NCBI RefSeq assembly: GCF_014596745.1 | Contig: NZ_JABTCF010000002.1 | Span: 124,001-188,000 of the forward strand | Origin: Maribacter aquimaris | GTDB taxonomy: Bacteria; Bacteroidota; Bacteroidia; Flavobacteriales; Flavobacteriaceae | Length of the DNA stretch: 64,000 bases | Direction: 5' to 3' | Shown here: one piece after another, positions 37,882 through 46,886 of the stretch | Position numbering within the stretch: position 1 is the first letter of the stretch | How the letters are laid out: each line of letters starts with the position of its first letter | Notes under the pieces: generated by a model | Seen by the model: the letters and a program-made list of their open reading frames with translations, nothing else | Told to the model about the DNA's origin: nothing | Database searches by the model: none | Program-made: the position numbers and the translations under genes

Positions 37882-38748
37882 TTATTTTGAAATTTTAATG
37901 GAATACAGGTTGCCGCCCGAATTTCCCCTTACTTCATCAGAGAGCAACAAAGTTTCATTATCCAAAAAACTTATAGATTCCAATTGGGTCGAGATTCCTA
38001 GGTCAATGGTCTTCATTTTTCCCTTAGAGAAATCGTCCAATTCAAAGGCAGAGAACAACCATAACTTGCCATATCCCAATAAAGCAATGGTAGATCCATC
38101 GGGGGAAATATCCGCGGCTGTGACCCTGCATTCCCCTTCTTGTTTACATGTAAAAAATTCACCTACGGACGCTGCTTTGTACGTTCCGGGCTTTGCCGGG
38201 ACTTTATAGATCGAGGCTATCCCCGTAAAAGGTTTTGTCCTGTTTTTGGAAATGATATAAAAGGCATCGTTATAATGGAAAAAGGCCTCGGCATCAAAAT
38301 TCATTTCGACTTTTGAAGGGGGGAATTCCTTTTGGTTCGGATAACTGAATTTTATTTTTTCGGCCTTTATTTTTTTGCCTTTTGCTATCTCAGGATTTGG
38401 GATTTTATAAATGGTAAGGTCTTTTCTTTTATTGTCGTTATTCCCGAAATCCCCAATAAACACATTTTGGTTTAAGTCCTTTGTCAGGTCTTCCCAGTCT
38501 TCGTTATGGGCGTTGTCAACTTTTAGTTCCCGAAGCAGGTTTCCTTGAAGGTCTACTTGATAGATTAAGTTCTTGTTGCCATGATCCTCAACCAACCAAA
38601 CTAGGGAGTCGTTCAGGGTAACCATACCCGAATTCTCTTTTAGTTTTTTTGGAAGCTTTGCCACATAGGTGAGCTGACTGTAGTTGGCACAACTGTTGAG
38701 CAAACATACTGAAAGCAGGGTTATTGGTAATTTCCACATTTCGTTCAC
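37882..38748 (-). CDS. Predicted beta-propeller lipoprotein (SdiA-regulated-like)
   Basis: 288 residues from a GTG that overlaps the stop of the haloperoxidase-type gene (GTGA); an ATG three codons later (38739) is the alternative. The lipoprotein signal ends in LLNSC (Cys20). The chain shows repeated beta-strand blocks (NSGMVTLNDSLVWLVEDHGN, NVFIGDFGNNDNKR, GSTIALLGYGKLWLF, ESISFLDNETLLLSDE), typical of a propeller of the SdiA-regulated or phytase-like type. No catalytic residues are assigned. It is translationally coupled to the upstream enzyme and probably serves the same envelope process. Confidence 0.7.
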   Translation of the reverse strand: MNEMWKLPITLLSVCLLNSCANYSQLTYVAKLPKKLKENSGMVTLNDSLVWLVEDHGNKNLIYQVDLQGNLLRELKVDNAHNEDWEDLTKDLNQNVFIGDFGNNDNKRKDLTIYKIPNPEIAKGKKIKAEKIKFSYPNQKEFPPSKVEMNFDAEAFFHYNDAFYIISKNRTKPFTGIASIYKVPAKPGTYKAASVGEFFTCKQEGECRVTAADISPDGSTIALLGYGKLWLFSAFELDDFSKGKMKTIDLGISTQLESISFLDNETLLLSDEVRGNSGGNLYSIKISK

Positions 38749-40097
38749 TTCGAAACCAAATCCTTATCAGTGGTCATTTTTAATTTTTGCAGATGAAATT
38801 GGCCAAGATCACTCCCTTGTTTAATACCGACCTCCACGGCCGCCCTATAATGGATGCCACCGTACATTCTGCTGTATGCAGCCTCCGTAGCGGCTTGGTT
38901 AAAAGAGGTAAAGCTTCTAATGGGGAGGCCGTAGGGTACTTCGGAATCATCATCAAACGCGAAATCATCACCAAAAATATCGGTTAAGGCCGCAGACGCG
39001 GCTCCAGAGACGACGCTATGTCCACTAGTGTACTCAGGAAAAGGAGGCGTTTGTAATACGGGCTTCCAATCCTCATCCAAGTGTTGGTTGATAACGGTTT
39101 CGGGCCGTATTAGGTTACTTCGGTATTTTTCCGCCCAACAACTTATAAAGGCATCTGCTATCGCCATAGAGGTTTTGGTATAGGCATAAACCGTTTGGTC
39201 AAAATCACTATTGGTTTTTCTACTGGCTATTTTGGCAATGCCAAGCCAATGTGCCCCTGGGGAGATTTTCTTAGTGGCAAACATTAAGTGGCCCCGGGTA
39301 ACCGAAACATAAGGGTTGCAATCCCAGAATTGGGCCATTTTGATTTCTTCGGATTCATCACCCTTTTTTGTTATTTCATTTCCTATATCGTAAACTTCCT
39401 TCATTTCCTTATAAAAAGCAGAGCCTTCTTCCAATGAGAATTCCGGTGGCGGTATGGGCTTGAACTGTTGGGCGGAATCCAAGACAAAAGGGCGGATCTT
39501 ATCCCAATGCGGTTCAATACCATCCATGTAGGCCGGTGGGGTGGGTTGCCAACGTGTCTCGTCATCGGTGTCTACCGTAAACTTAGGCATGGTCCGGGTT
39601 TGATTGTAATTGTCTTTGTTCATCCATTTAGCAATATGGTCGGCAACTTCCAATCCATAGTCCTTGGATGCCAAAAAGGTAGTTTCATTTTTATCCTTCC
39701 AAACATTGTAAAGACTATCCCTGAGCACTTCTAAATCCTGTTCTGAGAAAATCAATTTTTTACTCAGTTCCATATGGGCTACCAACGCGGCCAGTTGATA
39801 ATTGATAGGTTTGTTGCCGTCTGGTTTGGGAATGGCCGTAAGTTCCTTTACTTGGCCTTCCAAAGAAACATATTTATCATTGTTTAGCGCAATGATCTCA
39901 TAGGCTGCAATATTAGGGTAGGCAAAAACCCTACTGGCCACAGGGGGTGAGAAAATATCGTGGATCATGATTTCGGTAACCCTATCCACTGAGGCATGCA
40001 ATTCTTCTGGACTTATGACCAAAGGTTCTTCCATTTTTTTATCAACGCAGGAAACAAGAAGCGTGATAACGGTCATTAAGGAAAAAAATCTATTCAT
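38745..40097 (-). CDS. Vanadium-dependent haloperoxidase / PAP2-type lipoprotein
   Basis: 450 residues. Lipoprotein signal ends in LLVSC (Cys17). The vanadate/phosphate-binding residues of the PAP2-haloperoxidase superfamily are all in place: Kx6RP in KYRSNLIRP (Lys324, Arg331), TSGH (Ser358, Gly359, His360) and SRMYGGIH (Arg410, His416). The Asp usually found four residues after the last His is Ala here. It either oxidises halides with peroxide or is an acid phosphatase; sequence alone does not decide. A decayed paralogue lies 3 kb away (43027-43623). The next gene overlaps its stop codon. Confidence 0.9.
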   Translation of the reverse strand: MNRFFSLMTVITLLVSCVDKKMEEPLVISPEELHASVDRVTEIMIHDIFSPPVASRVFAYPNIAAYEIIALNNDKYVSLEGQVKELTAIPKPDGNKPINYQLAALVAHMELSKKLIFSEQDLEVLRDSLYNVWKDKNETTFLASKDYGLEVADHIAKWMNKDNYNQTRTMPKFTVDTDDETRWQPTPPAYMDGIEPHWDKIRPFVLDSAQQFKPIPPPEFSLEEGSAFYKEMKEVYDIGNEITKKGDESEEIKMAQFWDCNPYVSVTRGHLMFATKKISPGAHWLGIAKIASRKTNSDFDQTVYAYTKTSMAIADAFISCWAEKYRSNLIRPETVINQHLDEDWKPVLQTPPFPEYTSGHSVVSGAASAALTDIFGDDFAFDDDSEVPYGLPIRSFTSFNQAATEAAYSRMYGGIHYRAAVEVGIKQGSDLGQFHLQKLKMTTDKDLVSK

Positions 40098-40120
40098 TAT
40101 TTTTCAATTTTCAATTGGAG

Positions 40121-40142
40121 TCCCATTAGACTTTCAATGGGA
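40121..40142. repeat. Short inverted repeat upstream of the haloperoxidase-type gene
   Basis: TCCCATT (40121-40127) and AATGGGA (40136-40142) with an 8-base loop, 24 bases upstream of the start codon. It could be an operator or leader hairpin; function unknown. Confidence 0.3.
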
Positions 40143-40319
40143 TAGTTTAGCAATTTAAAAAATCCCGATGGACTTGAAATATAGAAAATGTTAATATTTC
40201 AATCAAGCTTTCCGGTATAGTACAATAATCCATATAATAATGACCAATAACCAAGGGAAACATTTGAAATAGTCAAAACCATGTACCTTAAGAATAGTTA
40301 TTGGATTTTGGAGGTCTTC

Positions 40320-41972
40320 CTATTTCCAAAAGAGACTGTACAAGACCACCAAAATCAGCATGACCGCAAATGCACCAATGTTGAATGTAGGACTGGTCTT
40401 GAACAATGCTTTGGTCAAAGGAATTCCTTTTTCGTCATTTTTCCCATGATGTTGGATAAGACTTACCGTTGCAATAACAAGCATGGTCAATATTAGCGTA
40501 TAACCCATTTGATCCATAAAAGGAATATCCACGAATAGTGGATTGGTTGACCATCCTTTGGGTCCTACCTTAAAAAACATGGCGATGGGAATGGATGCCA
40601 ACGCACCGATAATAGCACCTTTGTTGGTTGTTTTTTTCCAGAAAAGTCCCAATAAGAATACTGCAAGGATACCAGGACTTACAACCCCCGTATATTCTTG
40701 GATAAATTGAAATGCTTGGTCGATACCTCCCAATAAAGGTGCCATTATACCGGCAATCAATAGGGCAACCCCGGCGGAAATCCTTCCGGTTGTTACGGTG
40801 GCCTTATCACTTGCGTTTTTGTTGATGTATTGCCTGTATATATCCATGGTGAAAATCGTGGACGTAGAGTTGAGCATGGAAGCTAGGGAGGACACTATGG
40901 CGGCAGCCAAGGCTGCAAATGCGATACCTTTTAATCCGGTCGGTAGAAATTGGAGTAGCCAAGGATAGGCTTTGTCGGCTTGACCCAGTGAAGGTAGGTT
41001 ATGCTGGGCTACATCACCCAAACGGGCCATTATTTCAGGATCATTGATGATAACGTAAGCGGCAATTCCGGGAATGACCACGATCAAAGGAAGTATTAAT
41101 TTTAAAAAGGCAGCCAATAGGATCCCTTTTTGGGCTTCCTTCAACGATTTGGCCGCTAACGTACGTTGAATGATATATTGATTGAATCCCCAATAATAGA
41201 GATTGGCAACCCATAAACCTCCGACAAGAACGGCAATACCAGGCAGGTTCCTGTATTCTGGATGTGATTCGTCCAAAATCATTACAAATCGTTCCGGTGC
41301 GGTTTCATATACTATTTTAAAACCTTCAATGACGCCTTCCCCCCCCGAAACAGTATTTAAGGCCAAATAGGTAGTGACCAATCCACCGAGAATCAAAAAA
41401 ACCACTTGTATAACATCGGTCCATGCAACGGCGGAAAGACCACCATAAAGTGAATAGGCGGCTGCGAAAAGGGCAAGTCCGATGACACCATAAAGCATGG
41501 GGATACCCATTATCGTTTCAAGAGCCAAAGAACCTAGGTATAGAACGGAAGCAAGATTGACAAATACATAAAGACCTATCCAGAAGACAGCTAAAATGGT
41601 CTTTAAGTTTGTGGAATATCTTTTTTCGACAAACTCAGGAATCGTATATAATCCCTTCTCAATAAAAACAGGGAGAAAGAACTTGCCGACTATGATCAAG
41701 GTCAAAGCCCCCATCCACTCATAGGAGGCAATCGCCAGTCCTGAAGCAAAACCCGAACCCGACATACCGATGAACTGCTCGGCGGAAATGTTCGCAGCGA
41801 TCAAAGAGGCCCCGATGGCCCACCAAGGCAAGGATTTACTAGCGAGGAAGTAGTCTTCCGCATTTTTTTGATGGCCCTTTTTGTCCCTTGAGACCCATAG
41901 GCCAACACCAAGTATTAATAGGGCGTATGAAATAAATATAAAGTAATCCCAAAATCCGAAAGCTGAAGTCAT
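40320..41972 (-). CDS. Sodium:solute symporter (SSS/SGLT family)
   Basis: 550 residues with about 14 transmembrane helices. Family features include GASLIAANISAEQFIGMSG in the first unwound helix region and ALAAAIVSSLASMLNSTSTIF, the sodium-site helix with its Ser/Thr-rich motif. SGLT-type sugar transporters of Bacteroidota have this length and a similar C-terminus, so a sugar or related polyol is the likely substrate; this is inference. Located in the all-minus block between a GyrI-like gene and the haloperoxidase-type gene, with a long upstream region holding 10-bp direct repeats. Confidence 0.9.
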   Translation of the reverse strand: MTSAFGFWDYFIFISYALLILGVGLWVSRDKKGHQKNAEDYFLASKSLPWWAIGASLIAANISAEQFIGMSGSGFASGLAIASYEWMGALTLIIVGKFFLPVFIEKGLYTIPEFVEKRYSTNLKTILAVFWIGLYVFVNLASVLYLGSLALETIMGIPMLYGVIGLALFAAAYSLYGGLSAVAWTDVIQVVFLILGGLVTTYLALNTVSGGEGVIEGFKIVYETAPERFVMILDESHPEYRNLPGIAVLVGGLWVANLYYWGFNQYIIQRTLAAKSLKEAQKGILLAAFLKLILPLIVVIPGIAAYVIINDPEIMARLGDVAQHNLPSLGQADKAYPWLLQFLPTGLKGIAFAALAAAIVSSLASMLNSTSTIFTMDIYRQYINKNASDKATVTTGRISAGVALLIAGIMAPLLGGIDQAFQFIQEYTGVVSPGILAVFLLGLFWKKTTNKGAIIGALASIPIAMFFKVGPKGWSTNPLFVDIPFMDQMGYTLILTMLVIATVSLIQHHGKNDEKGIPLTKALFKTSPTFNIGAFAVMLILVVLYSLFWK

Positions 41973-42004
41973 GTTGGTTGTGGTTGGTTTGATTTTATTT
42001 GGAA

Positions 42005-42054
42005 ATCGATTAAATTAAACGAAGTATCAAAATAACTGATTTTTATCGATTAAA
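42005..42054. repeat. 10-bp direct repeats upstream of the SSS symporter gene
   Basis: ATCGATTAAA occurs at 42005-42014 and again at 42045-42054, exactly 40 bases apart (about four helical turns), 33-82 bases upstream of the symporter start. Spacing and position suit a pair of regulator-binding sites, but no regulator is identified. Confidence 0.35.
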
Positions 42055-42124
42055 CATATGAATCTTTTATGTTTTCTATTTAATCTTTCATAAGTCGGAC
42101 TACCCTGTAAGAAAAGCCAGACTA

Positions 42125-43021
42125 TTATTTGATTAAAGGTAAATAAACCTCGGTTTTCCATCTGAGTGCATCCCCACCCATATTGGGGTTATTGTGGAAA
42201 ACTTCAACAGGTAATGCCTCTATCTTTAAATTTTTATTTTTGGCGTAATCCAATAAGGCATACCAAGCCCTGTCTGAGGTAATATAATTGCCGTAATATT
42301 CAGCTTTGATTGCCTTTTGGGAAGGGAAGTTCTTATAGGTTAATTCTGGGTGTTGTGGTAATGTTTCAGGTTTTATAATTGGATAACAAAAGTTAAATGT
42401 TATACTGTCTTTAACCCTATCCCAATAGGTGATTTCCAAAAAGGGTCTGCCATTTAATTTCAGTCCATTTTTCACAAGAAAACCATCCAATAAAGGAAAG
42501 TCTTTCATCATGCCTCTTGCTTTGCCAAACTGGGTTGTCGTTTGAGTGGTACAAGCGCAATAAGTTGAGTTGATTTCTTCCTCACCAATTATCTTTACTT
42601 TGAACTGGGAAATATGTTCGTTCAATAATTTATTAAAATCAATTAAGTTTTTTCGAGTTCGTTTTTCAAAATCGGTATCTGAAAATGGTATAGCTAGCTT
42701 ATTCTTAAAGCTATGTTCAAAATCTTTAGCATATACCTTCACATTTGAGGTTGAGTCTGTTTCAGGAATAATATTCCATGTATAAATATGGATGGAATCC
42801 CCGAATTGAAATTGTTGTTTCAACTCCAATAAATCTTCGTTGCCACTTTCGAGTAATTCTGAATTATCACTGGTACTACTCCAAGTCTTGATCATTTGAT
42901 TAATCGGTCCAGGAAATGTTTTGGCCTTGAAATTAACCTGATAATCGTGAGGTTTGATGAATAAATACCAAATAGTGGTTCCGATAAGGATGATTCCTAT
43001 ATAAAAAATGATTTTCTTCAT
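42125..43021 (-). CDS. Membrane-anchored GyrI-like effector-binding domain protein
   Basis: 298 residues. An N-terminal hydrophobic segment (IIFYIGIILIGTTIWYLFI) anchors it. Residues ~25-130 resemble an SRPBCC/START-like domain (FPGPINQMIKTW, FGDSIHIYTWNI). Residues ~145-298 are a GyrI-like/AraC effector-binding domain, with AIKAEYYGNYITSDRAWYAL and a closing RWKTEVYLPL. No DNA-binding domain is present, so it is not a classical regulator; small-molecule binding is likely. It lies immediately downstream of the haloperoxidase remnant. Confidence 0.8.
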   Translation of the reverse strand: MKKIIFYIGIILIGTTIWYLFIKPHDYQVNFKAKTFPGPINQMIKTWSSTSDNSELLESGNEDLLELKQQFQFGDSIHIYTWNIIPETDSTSNVKVYAKDFEHSFKNKLAIPFSDTDFEKRTRKNLIDFNKLLNEHISQFKVKIIGEEEINSTYCACTTQTTTQFGKARGMMKDFPLLDGFLVKNGLKLNGRPFLEITYWDRVKDSITFNFCYPIIKPETLPQHPELTYKNFPSQKAIKAEYYGNYITSDRAWYALLDYAKNKNLKIEALPVEVFHNNPNMGGDALRWKTEVYLPLIK

Positions 43022-43026
43022 TTCTT

Positions 43027-43623
43027 TTAAGTTGATTTAAAATATTGATTTGAATTCATTTTAAGATTGTTCCTGTTGAATATCCCAAAATTCCCGTGTT
43101 TTTCATCCCAGCATTTGGAAACTGCTATTGTATGGTTTTTATGTACATAAATTTTCTTATCGAAGGAGGTGTCACTGCTTTCGGCAATATTCATCCCCAT
43201 GTCATGGACATCCTTGGATGCTTTGTGGAAATCTGTTCCTTTTTTCATTGAAAATGGGAGGATGGTTAAAATTGACTAAGGGAAACTATTGCATTCAGGT
43301 ATATTTTATTTCAATGGTTTTGATGCCATTCATGAATGCTGGCGGTGTTGGTTGTCGTCTAGAAAAACCATTGGTGCCCCCCCCGAATATTTCGGCATCC
43401 TAAGGGTTTGGTCAGAATTGTCAGTATTCATCCATTTGTTTTGAAGAACATTGACTGTTATGGCATATTCCTTAGGGTCATTGACCGGTTCCAAATTGGT
43501 GTTGCTCCAAACCCCATCAAATCTATCCCGTAAGGTTGTTGTCCTTTCTTTAGGTATAAACACGGACTTGCTAATATTGTTATAAACTATTAAAGTAGTT
43601 AATTGAGGATTTATGTTTTTCAT
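43027..43623 (-). pseudogene. Decayed haloperoxidase/PAP2 paralogue
   Basis: Broken minus-strand remnant of a protein like the intact enzyme at 38745-40097. In order, with frame shifts and an in-frame stop, it aligns with intact residues ~98-265. NINPQLTTLIVYNNISKSVF matches NYQLAALVAHMELSKKLIF; LRDRFDGVWSN matches LRDSLYNVWKD; NKWMNTDNSDQTLRMPK matches AKWMNKDNYNQTRTMPK; PTPPAFMNGI matches PTPPAYMDGI; and GTDFHKASKDVHDMGMNI matches GSAFYKEMKEVYDIGNEI. The N-terminal signal region and the whole catalytic C-terminal half are missing. It starts 12 bases after the FG-GAP gene stop, so an intact copy once probably followed the FG-GAP pair directly. Confidence 0.85.
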
Positions 43624-43634
43624 ATTTCTGTCAA

Positions 43635-46600
43635 TTACTTTATCAATCCATATACTTGAATACTGTCATTATTTATGGTTACCAATAAATAATCCCGATT
43701 GTTCCAGTTTATGATATTCAGATGTCGTACGGACTTTAGGGTTAAATCCAAGCCAAGATTATCTCCTAATGCGATATCATTTTTGCTTTTAACCAAGGCC
43801 CCGGAAAATGAATCAAATCTGCCATGAAAAGGTTTTACACCAAAATAGTTACCAGCCAAAAGAGCTTCTTTTTTACCATCAGAATCAAAATCGAATATTA
43901 ACATGGCTGTTATTGGGGAGACTTGTAACATGTCAGTAAAGGGGACGAATGAATAATTGCCGTTGTTATTTTCAAGATACCCGGAACGCAATTCATTAAC
44001 TTCAAGAACAGTTGCCTTGTTTAAAGTTTTACTATCCCAGATTTCATCAATCGATTTTCCCGCGAAACTATAATATGTGACGAATTTTTTTCTAAGATAC
44101 TCCATTTGGACAGCCAAGGCATCCAACCCTTCAATAGGATAGTATTTCCCATTTTTCTCTATGGCGACAATAGTTTCAGTACTTCCATTATCGTCTATAT
44201 CATCATAGTACATTTTCATCGGCGATTTTTCCGAAGCTTTGAATTTGCTATTGGCCCCCCAATTCCCTAAAAGATAATCAATATCCCCATCTTGGTCGAT
44301 ATCGAAAGGTGCGATACTCTGCCAAAGACCGTTCAATTTTTTGTCTAGGAGGCTCACTTGGGATAATTCCCCATTCTTGTTTTTGAAAAATTTTGGTGAC
44401 ATCCATTCCCCTATCACAATAAGGTCTTTTACCCCGTCATTATCAAAGTCATCCCATAAAGCATCGGTAATCATACCAGCATGTTGAAGCTCTGGATTGT
44501 CGACAATGGTAAAGTTTCCTTGGTTGTTTTTTAAAAGATAGGAATTAGGGGTTTTAGCAAAATCATTGGTAATCACCTGATTCCCCAAAAACAGATCTAA
44601 ATCTCCATCCCCATCATAATCATAAGGCTTAAGTGTAGAAGCGTTCTCAAAATATACAGGTAAGGGTTGATGCTCAAAACCATCGTTTTTTTGAGTGTAA
44701 TAACTATCGCTTAAAGGTTTCATTTGACCATAAAAATCAGCTCCACCAGTTCCTATAAACAAATCTGGTTTGTGATCCGAATTAAAATCCTCTATAACGG
44801 CGCTAATATCTTCTTTTACAGAATCCTTTGCGATTTCCATTATCCTTCTTTCTACAAAAGCTGAATCTGTTTGAAAATAAATTTTAGACGAGTGGAACTT
44901 TGATCCTCCAAAAAAGATGTCATCCTTATTGTCATTATTTAAATCACCAATTGCCGTGGCAGGTCCCCGATCGGAAAGTTGGTACGGGATTAATTTCTGT
45001 CTGTTGAAATCTATATAATTATCCTCGATATGGATAAAATCTACACCTAGTTTGTCTTCTATTTTATTGAACAGCTGTTTGGCCTTAGGGTTTAATGAGG
45101 CGTAATCAAATGGTGCTGTGTTTTCTGGCGTAATCGTAATGGTCTTGTTTAGGCTTACGTTTTTTACCACCTGATAAGACTTGTCTGGCCATATTATTTT
45201 TAACGAATCGACTTTATTTGCTATACCATACCCAAAATGGATTATAGGTTCAGAGGAAGCTTGAAATCCTCGAGCGGTATAGAGCTCTTTATATTGTAAT
45301 TTACCTTGATCGTATGAAAAGACTTTAGTTCCAATCCCGAACTTATTGGGTTTTTTATAATTGAACTTTATCTTAAGGTAATTGGCATTTGCATTGGTCT
45401 TGTTGATATATACCGTCGCGGGGAGATTAATGTTATTGGTTACAATATCGATATCACCATCCAGGTCCAAATCTCCAATGGCCGTTGCTCCAGAGATTAT
45501 TGTATCGTTGACTATCCAATTGGCCGACATGTCCTCAAAATGTAGATTTTCATTCCCTTTGAATATATAATTATGTACAGCTCCTGAGGGCATCATATCC
45601 AATGCTATTGGGTCAACTAATTTTGTGTTATTGATTTTAGTCCTGATTTGGTCATTAGAGAGGAAATTAATATAGTCAAGATCGTTAGGGCGTTTAGGAA
45701 TGCCATTGGCAATAAAAAGGTCTTGTTCTCCATCCTGATTGTAATCCCCAAACAAGGCACTCCAACTCCAATCTGTCGCTGCTACACCGGACATTAAGGC
45801 AATTTCCGTATAGGTACTATGGGGTTGGTTCAAAAATAGCATGTTTCGTTCAAATTGATAGTGATATCCAAAACGTTCAATTTTCATTTTTTGGATCTGT
45901 ATATCAGTGCTGTTTTCTGAAGATTTCAATACTTTTTCGTCTTCTGGAAGCATATCCAATGAAATGATATCTGGCCATCCATCATGATTGATATCACTCA
46001 CATCATTTCCCATTGAAGAGCGGGTGGTATGCCCAAAATACTTTTTTAAACTCTCGGTAAATGTTCCATCAGTGTTGTTGATATAATAATAATCATCTTC
46101 TTGGAAATCGTTGCCAACATAAATATCCGGAAAGCCATCTTGGTTGAAGTCGGCTACAGCGACACCTAGTCCATAACCATTTATACCTCCATAAATACCC
46201 GCAATTTCACTGACATCGGTGAATTTTCCATTATCATTTCGAAGAAGTTTGTCACCTGCCTGAAAATTTCTTTTAAGTCGTATGTTGGAGTTTCCGAAAG
46301 ATTCCTGGGTGTGTATCGCATGGTTGAGTAAGTATATATCCAAATCACCATCCAGGTCATAATCAAGAAAAGCTGCGGAAGAACTGTAGGTATCATAATC
46401 GAGACCATATTCTGATGCACTTTCGGTAAACGTTGCATTTCCATTATTTATATAAAGTTCATTGTAACCATTGAATCCTTTAATGCCTACAACCGCACAT
46501 ACATAAATATCCAATAATCCATCACCGTTGACATCGCCCATTATTGCCCCAGTGTTCCAGGTGCTATTGCCCTCTACACCCGCAGAAAGCGTAATATCTT

Positions 46601-46886
46601 CAAATTGCAGGTTTCCTTTATTAAGGTACAATTTGTTTTTCACTTGGTTGCCGGTAAAGAAAATATCAGGAAGTTCATCCCCATTGATATCCCCGATGGC
46701 TACACCTCCACCATTGTAGAAATATAAATAATCCAAAATATTCAGGTCTTCTGTTTCGGTTAAAACATTCGTAAAGGTGATACCGGTTTGAAGCTTGTCT
46801 GGAGTTCTAAATAATGTCCCTTCTTTATCGGTACATCCTACAAAAAGTAATGAGACAACAACTATTCTAAAAAAGGAATTATTCAT
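43635..46886 (-). CDS. FG-GAP/VCBS repeat lipoprotein with ASPIC/UnbV domain (second of a pair)
   Basis: 1083 residues from the ATG at 46886, which overlaps the upstream gene by 8 bases; ten earlier codons are rejected. Lipobox Cys18 (LLFVGC). A first block of FG-GAP blades (~50-330) carries calcium-type loops such as DINGDELPD, DVNGDGLLD and DYDLDGDLD. An ASPIC/UnbV domain (~500-590) follows: KFGIGTKVFSYDQGK, ARGFQASSEPIIHFGYG, KIIWPD. A second FG-GAP block (~640-1000) follows. Integrin-like propellers of this type bind ligands outside the cell; no enzyme motif is seen. The probable role is surface binding of a large substrate with the SusCD pair upstream. Confidence 0.88.
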   Translation of the reverse strand: MNNSFFRIVVVSLLFVGCTDKEGTLFRTPDKLQTGITFTNVLTETEDLNILDYLYFYNGGGVAIGDINGDELPDIFFTGNQVKNKLYLNKGNLQFEDITLSAGVEGNSTWNTGAIMGDVNGDGLLDIYVCAVVGIKGFNGYNELYINNGNATFTESASEYGLDYDTYSSSAAFLDYDLDGDLDIYLLNHAIHTQESFGNSNIRLKRNFQAGDKLLRNDNGKFTDVSEIAGIYGGINGYGLGVAVADFNQDGFPDIYVGNDFQEDDYYYINNTDGTFTESLKKYFGHTTRSSMGNDVSDINHDGWPDIISLDMLPEDEKVLKSSENSTDIQIQKMKIERFGYHYQFERNMLFLNQPHSTYTEIALMSGVAATDWSWSALFGDYNQDGEQDLFIANGIPKRPNDLDYINFLSNDQIRTKINNTKLVDPIALDMMPSGAVHNYIFKGNENLHFEDMSANWIVNDTIISGATAIGDLDLDGDIDIVTNNINLPATVYINKTNANANYLKIKFNYKKPNKFGIGTKVFSYDQGKLQYKELYTARGFQASSEPIIHFGYGIANKVDSLKIIWPDKSYQVVKNVSLNKTITITPENTAPFDYASLNPKAKQLFNKIEDKLGVDFIHIEDNYIDFNRQKLIPYQLSDRGPATAIGDLNNDNKDDIFFGGSKFHSSKIYFQTDSAFVERRIMEIAKDSVKEDISAVIEDFNSDHKPDLFIGTGGADFYGQMKPLSDSYYTQKNDGFEHQPLPVYFENASTLKPYDYDGDGDLDLFLGNQVITNDFAKTPNSYLLKNNQGNFTIVDNPELQHAGMITDALWDDFDNDGVKDLIVIGEWMSPKFFKNKNGELSQVSLLDKKLNGLWQSIAPFDIDQDGDIDYLLGNWGANSKFKASEKSPMKMYYDDIDDNGSTETIVAIEKNGKYYPIEGLDALAVQMEYLRKKFVTYYSFAGKSIDEIWDSKTLNKATVLEVNELRSGYLENNNGNYSFVPFTDMLQVSPITAMLIFDFDSDGKKEALLAGNYFGVKPFHGRFDSFSGALVKSKNDIALGDNLGLDLTLKSVRHLNIINWNNRDYLLVTINNDSIQVYGLIK

